Assembly (NCBI RefSeq): GCF_004345645.1
Contig: NZ_SLWS01000003.1
Location: 806,001-870,000 of the forward strand
Direction of reading: 5' to 3'
Source of the DNA: Actinocrispum wychmicini
Lineage (GTDB): Bacteria > Actinomycetota > Actinomycetes > Mycobacteriales > Pseudonocardiaceae
DNA length: 64,000 bases
Part shown: positions 17,150 through 26,040 of the stretch, piece after piece
Numbering within the stretch: position 1 is the stretch's first letter
How the letters are laid out: each line of letters begins with the position of its first letter
The notes under the pieces: generated by a model
The model's database searches: none
Told to the model about the DNA's origin: nothing
What the model saw: the letters and a program-made list of their open reading frames with translations, nothing else
Program-made: the position numbers and the translations under genes

Positions 17150-18205
17150 TTGTCCTACTGCCTGCTGCCACCGAGGGTGCGGCAGGTGGTGCCCCGTGAA
17201 GTCGGGCTGGTGCTGCGCGGGACCGGATGGGCCGCGCCGTTCACCCCGATCCCGCCGACACCAAGCACACGCCTGACAGCGGCTGAGCAGCAGCGCCAGG
17301 CGGCCAGCGCGGGGATCCGTCGCGGTGAACACGATCAGCGCGCTGCTGGCCGAATGCGCGGCCAGCCCGGTGCCGTGCCGCAAGACCGCCGCCGGCGGCG
17401 TCGGTGTCACCGAGACGCGCCGGCTGGCTGGACTGCTGGACTGCCCGGTCGAGCGCGTCGGCTGGTGGCTGGTGGCTGGAGTTGGCGGTGGCCGCCGGCC
17501 TCCTGCGGGTGACCGACCCCGCGCAGTCCCGGTATCAGCGCGGCGCGCTCGCCTGGACGGTGACAACCGCCCCGCAGGCCCGCGACTGGGAGCGCGCCGA
17601 GCCGGCCGCCCGATGGCGCTGTCTGCTGCGGGCCTGGCGGGAACTGACGCAGTTCCCACTGGCCACCGACGACCCCCACGGCCCGGAGGGCGACCAGCAG
17701 CATCCGGCGGCGCCGCTGCAAGAACGGCCCGCAGTCACCCAGGCACCGATGGCCCGGCGGGTGCTGCTCGACGCCGTGGCCGCTCCGCCCGCCGGCACCG
17801 GGTTCGATGTCACCGCCGCAGCCGGGGTGCTGCAGTGGCACTGCCCACGCCTGTTCCTGGATCCGGCCGGGGACCGGGTGGATCGTCTCCACGGCTGGCG
17901 GCTGGACGCCGATGTGGCCGGTCCGGCGGTGCTGGCCGAGACCGCGCTGCTCGGCATCACCGCCGACGACGGTGTTGTCACCCCGGTGGGCCGCGCGCTG
18001 GCCGCGAGCGACCCGGCCGAGTTGGCCGAGGCGCTGTTGCCCGTGGCCCGGCGGGTCCGGGTGCAGGCCGACTACACCGTCATCGCCACCGGGCTTCCCA
18101 CCGTGGAGGTCGACACGCTGCTGGACAGCTGCGCCCGGCCCGAAACTGACGGGTTCGCCCGAACCTGGCGGATTGTCGGCGGCCGTGCTGGTCCCTCATG
18201 GATTC
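17150..18205 (+). pseudogene. Helicase-associated (XPB/Ssl2-like N-terminal) protein, fragment with frameshifts
   Basis: Three plus-strand frames together read one protein: VVPREVGLVLRGTGWAAPFT (from about 17185), then MNTISALLAECAASPVPCRK...LLDCPVERVGWW (17325-17475), then ELAVAAGLLRVTDPAQSRYQ... to VRVQADYTVIATGLPTVEVD and TWRIVG near 18185. The last segment matches the pattern of actinobacterial helicase-associated proteins (Helicase_C_3 type), where VxxQADLTxxxPGLPT is conserved. Frameshifts fall near 17315 and 17480, and both ends are missing. The right end stops where the tail of the next gene begins, so an insertion or deletion created that junction. Confidence 0.65.
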
Positions 18206-18215
18206 GACGCCTGAT

Positions 18216-19556
18216 TCAGCCACGGGGTGGGTTGTTGGCTGGAGCTTGCGCGCCGAACACGAACGGCAACAGGACGGGAACCGGGACCTGGTTCTCGGAA
18301 TACACTTGCAGCACGCTGTCGAAGGTATCCCTTGGGAACACGCATGGTGGATCGCCGCAGACTTCCACGATGTCCTTACTGCGCGGATAGATGTACGTCA
18401 ATTCGAGGACAGCGGGCAACCCCGACTCTATGGTGAACGGCGTTGGGGAGCATTTGACCTTCGGCCACTCCGCGTTCCCGAACTTTTCCATCGTCGTAAC
18501 GCATTGTTCCGGCTCCGGGAACAGGCCCTTTTGGTAGACGGTCATCGTGACAGCCGGCGGGTCGGGCAGCTCATTGGAGCCGCCAAATATGTACACCGGG
18601 GGGAATGAGTTCCTGTATTCGGTGACGAGGTAGGTGACCGGTTGACGGTCGTGGTTCTCTGGAGTCCATGTCGAATCGAGGAGCAGTGTCTGCCTGCCGA
18701 CGACGTGCTCACCTTCCACGGAGAAGACCAGGTCGGCCGTTTCGTCGCCGATCTTACGCTGGTCCCATTTGATGTCAGCGCCGGACTCGAAGAGCTCCTG
18801 CGGGTTCGCTGGAGGCTGCTGGATCCAGTCCCGGGGCCGCCCCCGGAAGAAGTCCCAGATCAACTTGCCGAGCGAGTAGATGGCCAGACCGGCGGCGATG
18901 ATCCCGCCAGCTGGTGGAAACGCCAGGGCGACGGCGGTGGCGGTGAGGCTGACCACAGCGACGATGCCGCTCTCGATGTCGCCGTTGGCGATGGAGTCGG
19001 CCAGCGAGAGTATGTCGCCGACCGGTGGCACGAAGCTCGCCGCCAGCGAGACCACTCCCTTGGCGTAGTCCAGGGCGGTGTTCTCCGACAGCGCACCGCC
19101 CCCGGTCTCCAACCGGCCTTCCAGGTCGGCGAACTGGCCGGTCTTGTCACCGAGTTTCTGCACCGCCGGGTTCTTGCTGGACCGGGCGATCTTGGACAGA
19201 ACGTTCGCGATGTTCCGCACGCTGCGGTCCGTACGCAGCGTCTGCGCTTCCGGAACTGTCTCAGCCAGGTCGTGCAGCTCCCGCTCAGTACCCTGAAGGT
19301 CGCTCTGGAATCTCTGAACCTCGACCGCCGTCATGCCGCAGTCAGCAGTGCCTGCCTCGATACAGTGAATTTCCTCGGTCTGGTTCAGTTCCTGATCGCT
19401 GGCGCCGAGGGACGCGATGAAATTCTGCACCACCCACTCGGGTGACGGGTGGTCGTCCCGGAGCGGGACGGCGTGGGCCGGTATCGCTGGTAGGAGCGGG
19501 GCCACCAAGGTCAGCACCGCGACGACGACGGGAAGTTTCCACCGTCGCATCCTCAC
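18216..19556 (-). CDS. Secreted protein with central hydrophobic hairpin, unknown function
   Basis: The product of about 446 residues has a clear signal peptide (RRWKLPVVVAVLTLVAPLLP, cleavage after PAHA). The mature part has helical segments to about residue 150, then a long hydrophobic Gly/Ala/Val region (VVSLAASFVPPVGDILSLAD; GIVAVVSLTATAVALAFPPA; GGIIAAGLAIYSLGKLIWDF) that could form a membrane-inserting hairpin, followed by a beta-rich, cysteine-containing C-terminal half. GTG 19556 is preferred because GAGG lies seven bases upstream; ATG 19571 and 19550 are alternatives. The layout resembles secreted proteins that insert into membranes, but no family is recognised. Confidence 0.7.
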   Translation of the reverse strand: MRMRRWKLPVVVAVLTLVAPLLPAIPAHAVPLRDDHPSPEWVVQNFIASLGASDQELNQTEEIHCIEAGTADCGMTAVEVQRFQSDLQGTERELHDLAETVPEAQTLRTDRSVRNIANVLSKIARSSKNPAVQKLGDKTGQFADLEGRLETGGGALSENTALDYAKGVVSLAASFVPPVGDILSLADSIANGDIESGIVAVVSLTATAVALAFPPAGGIIAAGLAIYSLGKLIWDFFRGRPRDWIQQPPANPQELFESGADIKWDQRKIGDETADLVFSVEGEHVVGRQTLLLDSTWTPENHDRQPVTYLVTEYRNSFPPVYIFGGSNELPDPPAVTMTVYQKGLFPEPEQCVTTMEKFGNAEWPKVKCSPTPFTIESGLPAVLELTYIYPRSKDIVEVCGDPPCVFPRDTFDSVLQVYSENQVPVPVLLPFVFGAQAPANNPPRG

Positions 19557-19644
19557 GATATTACCTCGCATATTAGGCGATGCTAGCGACCGGATTTCGA
19601 GAAATACATCACACGATCGGGTATTCCGCTCAAGCTGGGAGAAA

Positions 19645-19815
19645 CTGCACTGGTGGATCGCCCGCGCATTCCAGGCGTTCTACGGCCTGTGTATCACCAT
19701 CACGGTCACTGACTGGACCACGAACCTCCTGATCGGCGTCCTCGCCGGGCTGGCCTATGTCCCGCTCGCGCCGTTCGCAGAATTCCTCGCGTCCCGGCTC
19801 GGTACCTCCCTGTAC
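19645..19815 (+). pseudogene. Membrane-protein fragment
   Basis: About 57 codons read LHWWIARAFQAFYGLCITIT then VTDWTTNLLIGVLAGLAYVP, two hydrophobic helices with a well-placed DWT loop. No normal start codon or ribosome site precedes it, and the protein-like character ends near 19815, where the WYL-regulator tail begins in another frame. It looks like an internal piece of a membrane protein. Confidence 0.35.
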
Positions 19816-19831
19816 CGGCCAGGCACGGCCG

Positions 19832-20302
19832 AGGCTCACGCTGGAACCGCACGACCTCGTCGTGTGGGCGGCACGATGGTCCCTCGTCGCGTTCGAACCG
19901 CAAGCGGACCGATGGCGCGCGATGCGAATCGACCGCCTCGAACCATGCATGCCCACGGGGAGAGCCTTCGACCGCCGCGACGTCCCGCACGGCGATCCGG
20001 TCGCGTTCGTGATGAGCACGCACGACCGCGACGACACCCCGGCGGAATGGCCATGCCGCGGGTCGGCCCTCGTCGCGTTACCCGCGCCCGTCGTCGCCCG
20101 GTTCGCCCCCGGCGGATCGACGGTCGAGCACGACACCGACTCCAGCTGCCGACTCACACTCGGCGCATGGTCATGGGCAGGGCTGGCCGGACTCCTCCTG
20201 ACTTTCGACGCTGACATCACGGGCATCGAACCGGCCGAGCTCAGGCAGGCGCTGCGCTCCTTGCGCACCCGTATCGACGAAGGACTCATGCGCACTATGT
20301 GA
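19832..20302 (+). pseudogene. WYL-domain regulator, C-terminal fragment
   Basis: The frame reads RLTLEPHDLVVWAARWSLVA, FEPQADRWRAMRIDRLEPCM, a middle GSALVALPAPVVARFAPGGST, and ends with CRLTLGAWSWAGLAGLLLTF and ELRQALRSLRTRI. This is the ligand-binding WYL domain and C-terminal extension of HTH-WYL (YafY-type) regulators. The N-terminal helix-turn-helix part is absent and no start codon with a ribosome site precedes the homology. It is a 5'-truncated remnant. Confidence 0.7.
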
Positions 20303-20429
20303 GTTCACCGGGGATGTGTCGGGGCTGGGACTGCTGCACGGATTGGTGACAGCGCCACGGTTCACAACAAGCTCAGGCTGTCGCGTACGCGTAGCAATCG
20401 GTGGCGCTGAGATGGGCGAACTCCAGAAT

Positions 20430-22973
20430 TCACGGTTGTGAAGACCAAGCAGCACGTGGCATGTGGCCGGTCGCGGCATTGCTGCTGCGGGTTGTCCGCT
20501 GGAGGGCGCGGGTGGTGTCGGGCGAGGGTTCGCAGTCGATGTCGGCGAGTCGGGTGCGTAGCCGGTGGTAGGCCGATCGTGCGAGGTCGTGGTGTCCGGT
20601 GTTGAGGTGGATGTGAATGAGGTGTTGGTAGAGCTGTTCGGCGTATGGGTCGAGTGTGATCCCCACAGTGAGAGCGTCAATCGCCGCTTCGACGTCGGAG
20701 GTGTTGACCAACGTGGCGAAGGCAAGCAATGCGTCGAGCGCCTGTTGGCGGAGGGTTTCGCGGGTGTCTTCTGCCCAGTCGAAGGTGACCTCGTCGAGCG
20801 GTGTGCCGGATCGACAGAGGTCGACAACACGGCGCAGAGCCTTGATGCGGCCTTCGTCGGTAGGTTCGGTACGGGCGGTGGTGATGGCGGTATCGAGGTC
20901 CCGGATGTCGCTGGCGATGAGGTCGATGTCGAGTTGGTAGCGGCCGGCGCTGAGGTTGATGAAGCGGGTGTTGATTCGGCCAGTGGCCTTCCGGAGGGCG
21001 GTGCGGGTGTGGCTGACGGCGGTGTGGATCTGGGCGCGGCTGGCCTCCGGTGAGACGTCCGGAAGGAACACTCTTGCGAGCGTCTCCGCGCCGGCGCCCT
21101 CAGGGTTGACGGCGAGGTAGGCGAGGATCTCACGGCCGAGGCTACGCAAGCCGGTGCTCAGTTCCGTGCCGCCCACTTCGACCGTGACCGGCCCGAAAAG
21201 GCGAAGTCGGACAAGTGCCGAGTCTGGGCGAGACGGTGCGAGAGGGGTCTCGTTCTCGCTCTCGGTGGTGTCTCGTTGTGGGACGGAGTCGGGTCCGCCG
21301 CGGGCGGCGGCGAGGGTGGTCAGGATGTCGTGGGCGTCGGTGGTGCTGAGGGTTTCGAGACGGGCCCCGAGAATGTCTCGGCCGATGTCTCCCTGTGTCT
21401 CGATGATGGTGCCGTCGGCGGAGACAGTGATCGTGTTCTGCCACGGGTCGAGGAGGATACCGACCATGCCGACGGTGCGACCGAGTTCCAATACGGCTCG
21501 CAATCGCGCCGTCGTGGTCGTGTGCGGGGTGGCGAGGATCAGATAGGTCGGCAGGGCTTCAGTGGGGTCCGCGTCGCGGTAGGAGCTGAACACCTCCGAC
21601 CGGGTGTGTTGGTGGGGATGGCCAGGTTGGCTTGTGAGGTGCATCCGGCGGGCGAGTTCGGTCTCGGCAAGGTTCAGGGCCTCGTCGACGTCGTCGATGC
21701 GAGTGACGCCGGGGACGGTCGTCAAGATGTTCGAGGTGGAGAGCCAGTGGGCGGTGGTGTCGCCGATGATGAGTAGCTCAGCGGACGGGCTGGTGTCGGC
21801 CACGACCAGGAGTTCAGCCGGGTAGAGGGCGTCGTCGGCGAGTACGGCGGCGATAGCCGCCCGGACGCACTGCGGTGACCCGTCGCCGGTGATGCCGATT
21901 CCGGCGAGGCTGGTGAGGTCGATCTCGGCGCTCGTGCCGTCCGTGGCGTGGACGGTGAGATGTGGTGTCGATGGTGGCCAACGCGTTGAACGTGGCGCGG
22001 TCGGCGGGGAGGTGGCAGCGGCAGCACGTTCGAGTTGTCGCACGACCGGTGGGATCGGCGGCACTGACTGGCGGTGGTGGAGGGTTCCGGTGAGTCGGCG
22101 TTGCCTGCGGCGACGTAGCCGGAAGGTGGTGGCCGCGGCGGCGATCAGCACGGCGAAAGCAATGCCGACAAGGGCGCCTGACGGCAAGTGGACCACGGTG
22201 GGTGGCGAACTGGTGTGTTGGTTGACTGTTGGAGGTGGCACAGGCTGTGACTGGGGTGGGTTCTCGGTCACGACCGGCGCGGGCGGCGGCGCCGGATTGC
22301 GGTTGACGACTGGTGGGGCTACGTGCGGGACGCAGCCGTCGTCGTCGGTGATCCACAGTGTCCAGCCGGGCAGGAGTGTGTCAGGGTGTGTCCAGGCCCG
22401 GCCGTCGGGTTGGGTGCGGTATTTGTTGGTGTGCCAGAGTTTCAGCCATGCGTTGGGGTCGCCGCATTCTCGCGCGGCGATGATGGAGGCGGTGTCTCCA
22501 GGCTGGACATCTACTGTCCGACCGGATGGCTGAGTCGCCGGGAGGCCGGTGGCGTCTGGCGGGAGCAGCAGGACGTCGCCGGGATACAGCTGGGCTGGGT
22601 TGGGGATGCGGTCCTTGTTGAGGTCTTCGATTCCCTTGTGGCGTGCGCCGTCGCCGAGGTGGGCTTGGGCGATGCCCCACATGGTGAAGCCATGGGCGAC
22701 GGTCAGCCGTGGGCAGTCCGGCCGCACTGAGGGGTCTATCCACGTCCGGCTGGACGTGGGAGCGGTGTTGGTCGGCCGGGGCGGGTGGGGTTGAGCAACT
22801 GCGACCCGTGAGGGCGTGACCGTCGCCGCCGACGCAGTACCGGACAACAGAAACACCAGAACGGCACTTACAAGCCCAGCAATCCAGTACCGCGGGTTAC
22901 CGACGGAGAACCGATGCTGCGCGACCAGTACGGCGCCGTGCCGGACCTGGATGACGACTTCGACGAACACCAT
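20430..22973 (-). CDS. LysM and BTAD (SARP-like) domain membrane protein, main part
   Basis: The 847-residue frame has a hydrophobic segment (WIAGLVSAVLVFLLSGTASA, about 29-48), a LysM-like region (about 85-140, FTMWGIAQAHLGDGARHKGI...LYPGDVLLLP) and a second one (about 155-215), a Pro-rich linker, another membrane segment (LVGIAFAVLIAAAATTFRLR, about 270-290), a cytosolic alpha/beta region, and a C-terminal winged-helix plus BTAD domain (about 590-830, RLFGPVTVEVGG ... EILAYLAVNPEGAGAETLAR). This composite type accompanies Tad/Flp pilus genes in actinomycetes. The frame continues upstream without shift through a single TAG at 22992-22994 into the next entry, so the full gene would be 930 codons. 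Confidence 0.8.
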   Translation of the reverse strand: MVFVEVVIQVRHGAVLVAQHRFSVGNPRYWIAGLVSAVLVFLLSGTASAATVTPSRVAVAQPHPPRPTNTAPTSSRTWIDPSVRPDCPRLTVAHGFTMWGIAQAHLGDGARHKGIEDLNKDRIPNPAQLYPGDVLLLPPDATGLPATQPSGRTVDVQPGDTASIIAARECGDPNAWLKLWHTNKYRTQPDGRAWTHPDTLLPGWTLWITDDDGCVPHVAPPVVNRNPAPPPAPVVTENPPQSQPVPPPTVNQHTSSPPTVVHLPSGALVGIAFAVLIAAAATTFRLRRRRQRRLTGTLHHRQSVPPIPPVVRQLERAAAATSPPTAPRSTRWPPSTPHLTVHATDGTSAEIDLTSLAGIGITGDGSPQCVRAAIAAVLADDALYPAELLVVADTSPSAELLIIGDTTAHWLSTSNILTTVPGVTRIDDVDEALNLAETELARRMHLTSQPGHPHQHTRSEVFSSYRDADPTEALPTYLILATPHTTTTARLRAVLELGRTVGMVGILLDPWQNTITVSADGTIIETQGDIGRDILGARLETLSTTDAHDILTTLAAARGGPDSVPQRDTTESENETPLAPSRPDSALVRLRLFGPVTVEVGGTELSTGLRSLGREILAYLAVNPEGAGAETLARVFLPDVSPEASRAQIHTAVSHTRTALRKATGRINTRFINLSAGRYQLDIDLIASDIRDLDTAITTARTEPTDEGRIKALRRVVDLCRSGTPLDEVTFDWAEDTRETLRQQALDALLAFATLVNTSDVEAAIDALTVGITLDPYAEQLYQHLIHIHLNTGHHDLARSAYHRLRTRLADIDCEPSPDTTRALQRTTRSSNAATGHMPRAAWSSQP

Positions 22974-22991
22974 CCACGCCAGGGCCAGCCA

Positions 22992-23222
22992 CTAAGACCA
23001 CAGGACAAGTAGAACTGCGACCCGGAACAATGACCCGTCATAGTAGGCGAAGCGGATTACCTGCCAGACCTGTGCTGGCCAGTGGCTGATTTCGGATACC
23101 TGGGGCCACTGGCTGGGGATCAGTTGGCGTGGGTCGGCGCCGAGGCTGAGCATGCCGATCGGCATGCCGATGACCAACGCCAGCAGGAGCAGGCCGGCGA
23201 GGAGTCCTCGGCGGGTCGTCAC
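22992..23222 (-). CDS. N-terminal part of the LysM-BTAD protein, ended by in-frame TAG
   Basis: The 76 residues (MTTRRGLLAGLLLLALVIGM...RVAVLLVLWS) contain one complete membrane helix and the first half of a second one, whose remainder (WLALAWMVFVEVVIQV) lies in the same frame just beyond the TAG. Homologous proteins have both helices at the N-terminus of one chain, so this is the true start of the gene. Its ATG overlaps the stop of the upstream TadE/G-like gene (ATGA). The TAG replaces a codon that in context would most simply be TGG (Trp). Either a recent nonsense mutation or a base-call error. Confidence 0.7.
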   Translation of the reverse strand: MTTRRGLLAGLLLLALVIGMPIGMLSLGADPRQLIPSQWPQVSEISHWPAQVWQVIRFAYYDGSLFRVAVLLVLWS

Positions 23223-23635
23223 GGCAGACCTCCGGTGTCGCGGGTGCCGACGCCGAGTTGCGCGGTCGCGGTACCAGTAACGTGGTAGCGAGCGTGAAGA
23301 AGTCCAATCCGTGCTGGTTCGTCAAATGTGACAGTCACATGGACGGTTCGGGTTCCGTCGATGTCGACGCTGCCGGGCGTCCTCGCTTGGGCGAGATAGT
23401 CTCGCGCGGCAGCGACTGCGGCGCGCGCGTCGACGGTGATGCTGCCGCCACGGGTATCCACCGCGGACACTGCGGCGCGTGCCGCCTCGGCCGCGATCGC
23501 GTCTGCTCGCGAGATCGCCCGCATCCTGCCAGTGCCGTCAACCACTACGGCAAGGACCAACAGTGCCGCACTGAAGAAAATTGCGGCCATCACACTGATC
23601 GACCCACGATCGTCCAGCCCGTGTCCGGTGTTCAT
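23219..23635 (-). CDS. TadE/TadG-like pilus protein
   Basis: A 138-residue protein whose N-terminus (DDRGSISVMAAIFFSAALLV, residues 8-27) is the TadE/G-type hydrophobic segment with a leading Arg-Gly, used by minor pseudopilins. The rest is a soluble beta-rich domain (TVHVTVTFDEPARIGLLHARYHV). It overlaps the LysM-BTAD gene downstream (ATGA) and the truncated TadE upstream. In actinomycetes two or three such genes follow the Tad secretion ATPase and TadB/C, none of which is in the window. It would be exported and assembled in the envelope. Confidence 0.8.
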   Translation of the reverse strand: MNTGHGLDDRGSISVMAAIFFSAALLVLAVVVDGTGRMRAISRADAIAAEAARAAVSAVDTRGGSITVDARAAVAAARDYLAQARTPGSVDIDGTRTVHVTVTFDEPARIGLLHARYHVTGTATAQLGVGTRDTGGLP

Positions 23636-23781
23636 TGCCGACCCCGGTATAGGTCGAGTGGGCTGACGAACGAGTCAGACAAGGTCGGGAATCCGGGCAG
23701 AGCGCAGGTCACGTGGACGCGGACCGAGGCCGGTTGGCCGACGGGCACGTTGAACCCGGATGTGTCTATCGTGACGGTGGT
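23632..23781 (-). pseudogene. TadE-like pilus protein, C-terminal fragment
   Basis: Only the last 49 codons remain: TTVTIDTSGFNVPVGQPASV, RVHVTCALPGFPTL, SPLDLYRGRQ. This is the usual end of an actinomycete TadE-like protein, directly upstream of a TadE/G gene with an ATGA overlap. The frame continues past 23781 but into the antisense of an alpha-glucosidase tail, so the N-terminal membrane segment is lost at a recombination junction. Confidence 0.7.
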
Positions 23782-24159
23782 TTGATCCCGATGCCCTGGT
23801 CTGGTGACGCAGCGCCGTTCGGCTTCACACACGAGCCAACCCGCACGTGGTTGCCGCAGCCCAACTGGTCGGCGCTCACTGTCGAGACACAGTCGGCCAA
23901 GCCGGACTCGATGCTCAATCTCTACCGCGAGGCATTGAGACTGCGACACGGGCATCCCGCGCTCGGCGACGGCGACCTGGAGTGGCTCGACCAAGGCGAC
24001 GACGTCCTCGTGTTTCGGAGGGAGCCGGACTTCCTGTTCGCGTTGAACCTCGGCGACGAGACCGTTTCCCTGCCACCGGGGTACCGTATCCTGCTCGCCA
24101 GCGGACCCGTGCCCGACGGTTCGCTGCCCACCGACACCGCCGTCTGGCTCACCTCTTGA
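23782..24159 (+). pseudogene. Alpha-glucosidase (GH13), C-terminal fragment
   Basis: The frame reads LIPMPWSGDAAPFGFTHEPT, then WLPQPNWSALTVETQSAKPD and SMLNLYREALRLRHGHPALG, the well-known end of the GH13 catalytic domain of alpha-glucosidases, and closes with a short beta-sandwich domain C (DDVLVFRREPDFLFALNLGD...PPGYRILLASG). No catalytic residues remain because everything before the IPMPW element is missing. Its left end coincides with the right end of the TadE fragment on the other strand. Confidence 0.8.
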
Positions 24160-24649
24160 CCCGCAACTCCAGGCAGTCCGCGATCCAGTCCAGGCCATAG
24201 ACACCCGCACTTGCCGGGACCACGTCCCTTACCCTGCCCACGTCCGCTTCTGCCCCTTATCGGTCGTTCGTGAACGCGGCGTTTGCCAATCGCCAGCGCG
24301 ATAACTTGTTCCAGTTCTACACTGCTGTCGGTGCCCCACGACTGGCCACGTGGCGATCCCACGACGGTGGCAGGCGACACCCAACGATCCCGACGGCCAT
24401 ACATCATGACCAGGCCTCGCCACGAACGTCGCGACCGACAAGATGTCCCTGAGCTTCGCGAATCGCCACGCGACGACGGTCGAATCCCGGATGACAGGCG
24501 ATCTCGGACACGGGACCATAGCCACATGACCGACTCGGAGTCCACACCGCACAGACAACGAGACCGACAGGCGATTGAGCACGTCACTGGCCAGCCACTT
24601 CCCACGCAGTGACCGGCTGACGCCCTCGCCCCCGGCAGCCGAGTCACGG
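24160..24649. other. No gene recognised
   Basis: Overlapping short frames only, none with recognisable protein. It separates the glucosidase remnant from the serine-recombinase remnant. Confidence 0.4.
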
Positions 24650-25101
24650 TCATTCGCGACCCGCACTGAGACAGATCACCTCACGCCGAGCGTGGGCACC
24701 CAGCAACACCATCAGTGCCTGATGTACAGGGCTGTCCACTTCGACTGGGCCACCGGCCTCCGGTAGCCACACCTGCACTCCCAGTGCGTTCAGCCGGGCC
24801 ACCACCTTCCGGAACTGATCACCATGGAAGGCGCGCTCGTACTCCCCCACCACGACCACCGACGTGACCAGCCCTCGTCGAAGAATTCGACCACCACCTC
24901 GCCGAAGCCCTCGACCAGTTCGTCTGACACCGCCCGCTGCCACGCCCGCGACATCCGCGGATCCTGATACTCGCTGGTGAACATCCGCCCGTAGAACGCA
25001 AACCGCACACCTCCACCAGCCGCTTGACCAGACCGTTGCGTCGATCGGTGCCGGCGGGCCGCGACGGCCTCCACGAACCGCAGGCCAGTCAACCCCGCCA
25101 T
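24650..25101 (-). pseudogene. Large serine recombinase, N-terminal fragment, frameshifted
   Basis: The start at ATG 25101 still has AAGGAG upstream. The first frame gives VRFAFYGRMFTSEYQDPRMS and VSDELVEGFGEVVVEFFDEG; a second frame continues VVVVGEYERAFHGDQFRKVV, ARLNALGVQVWLPEAGGPVE and HQALMVLLGAHARREV. Together this is the catalytic domain of actinobacterial large serine recombinases. Where intact relatives have RVST, with the nucleophile serine, this copy has RMFT. About 25 residues are missing at the frameshift near 24878, and the chain stops soon after ARREV. It is inactive. Confidence 0.8.
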
Positions 25102-25225
25102 CTCAAACTCCTTCCACCTGTGCAGAGCCGAGACCGCCGTAGACCGATCCTGGTGACGGCAGCAGGTCAAGCACCACCCGAACACACAAGCCCTGACCGC
25201 ACTACCGACTTTGAAGCATCGAGGT

Positions 25226-25516
25226 TCACAGGGGTATGGGCGGTTGCCAGGTAAGGAAGGCGTCTATGAACTCGGGTGCGTAGGACGGGAGTGGTCGACC
25301 CGTAACCATGTCCGGGTGGCGATGAGCCTGCGCATGACCGCGGAGGTGTGGCCGCCGAGGTTTGTCCCAGATCGGCGCCATCGGTCCGCGCAGTTGCTGC
25401 GCCCCTGGTCGGGGTTGGTAGCAGGTCATGACCGCGATCAAGATCCGGCCCGAACCCTTACCCGTCACCTGGATCACGGGTGTATGTCCACTCGAAGCCC
25501 AGGCACGGGCCTGGGC
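25226..25516 (-). pseudogene. IS630-family transposase fragment
   Basis: The frame ARAWASSGHTPVIQVTGKGS, GRILIAVMTCYQPRPGAQ and, after a gap, PLPSYAPEFIDAF matches the DDE part of IS630-type transposases (typical RTWAPRGxTPVxxVxG and LPPYAPELNPVE). The stretch between these blocks is shorter than normal, and the usual catalytic Asp context (VWDNLNxH) is not found, so the gene is internally deleted. No terminal inverted repeats were recognised. Confidence 0.6.
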
Positions 25517-25520
25517 TGGT

Positions 25521-25845
25521 CTCAACGTTCCGGCCACCGCAGCGTCATCGCGTTCCACCACGCGAAGGACGGGCACCTGGGGAACTGATTCAGCTTGGCC
25601 TTCGGACACAGGCGGCCCTTCCGAGGCCAACGCCTCGAACTGTGCCGCTGTGCTGGCTGGTCGAGCAGATCACCATCGCCTTGAGCGCGCCCCTCCGTCC
25701 GCCTGGGATGCGAGTGAGCAGGGCGTGGACGCTGGGGTAGCGAGCATGCGACAGCTCTGTCAGCCGGGCGGTGGTCACCGCACCGGAGCCGGTACGGTCC
25801 AGCAGCCGTTCGGTGGTGCGCAGGTCGCTCCACGCCCGGGCACCG
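25521..25845. other. Unassigned, possibly decayed insertion sequence
   Basis: A minus-strand frame (25590-25856) contains ARYPSVHALLTRIPGGRRGA, which reads like protein, but I do not recognise it. It may belong to the same degenerate insertion sequence as the IS630-like piece. Confidence 0.3.
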
Positions 25846-25990
25846 GACGAGGTCACCTCGGCCGAGCACTACACACGATGTGACCGGCTGGGACTGCACT
25901 ACGGCCACGCCTTCCAGGTGCTGCGACACATCCGGGTCGGCGCGGGCGAGGTCCTGGCCGAGTACCGGCTGCCACTCCGCCGGTTGTGGA
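25846..25990 (+). pseudogene. Possible polyketide synthase dehydratase-domain fragment
   Basis: About 45 codons read SAEHYTRCDRLGLHYGHAFQ, VLRHIRVGAGEVLAEYRLPL. This matches the second hot-dog half of PKS dehydratase domains, where [D/E]xYxxLxxxGxxYGPAFxxLxxxWRxGDEVLAExxLP is typical. Nothing before or after continues the domain. The similarity is short, so the call is tentative. Confidence 0.45.
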
Positions 25991-26040
25991 TTCACGTGTT
26001 GTTGTTTCCGCACAAGAATGACATGTTCCGGCGGTAAATG

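Noticed and set aside
22992..22994. TAG read as pyrrolysine or programmed readthrough
   Set aside because: No pyl genes or context suggest it; a TGG to TAG change or a base-call error is simpler.
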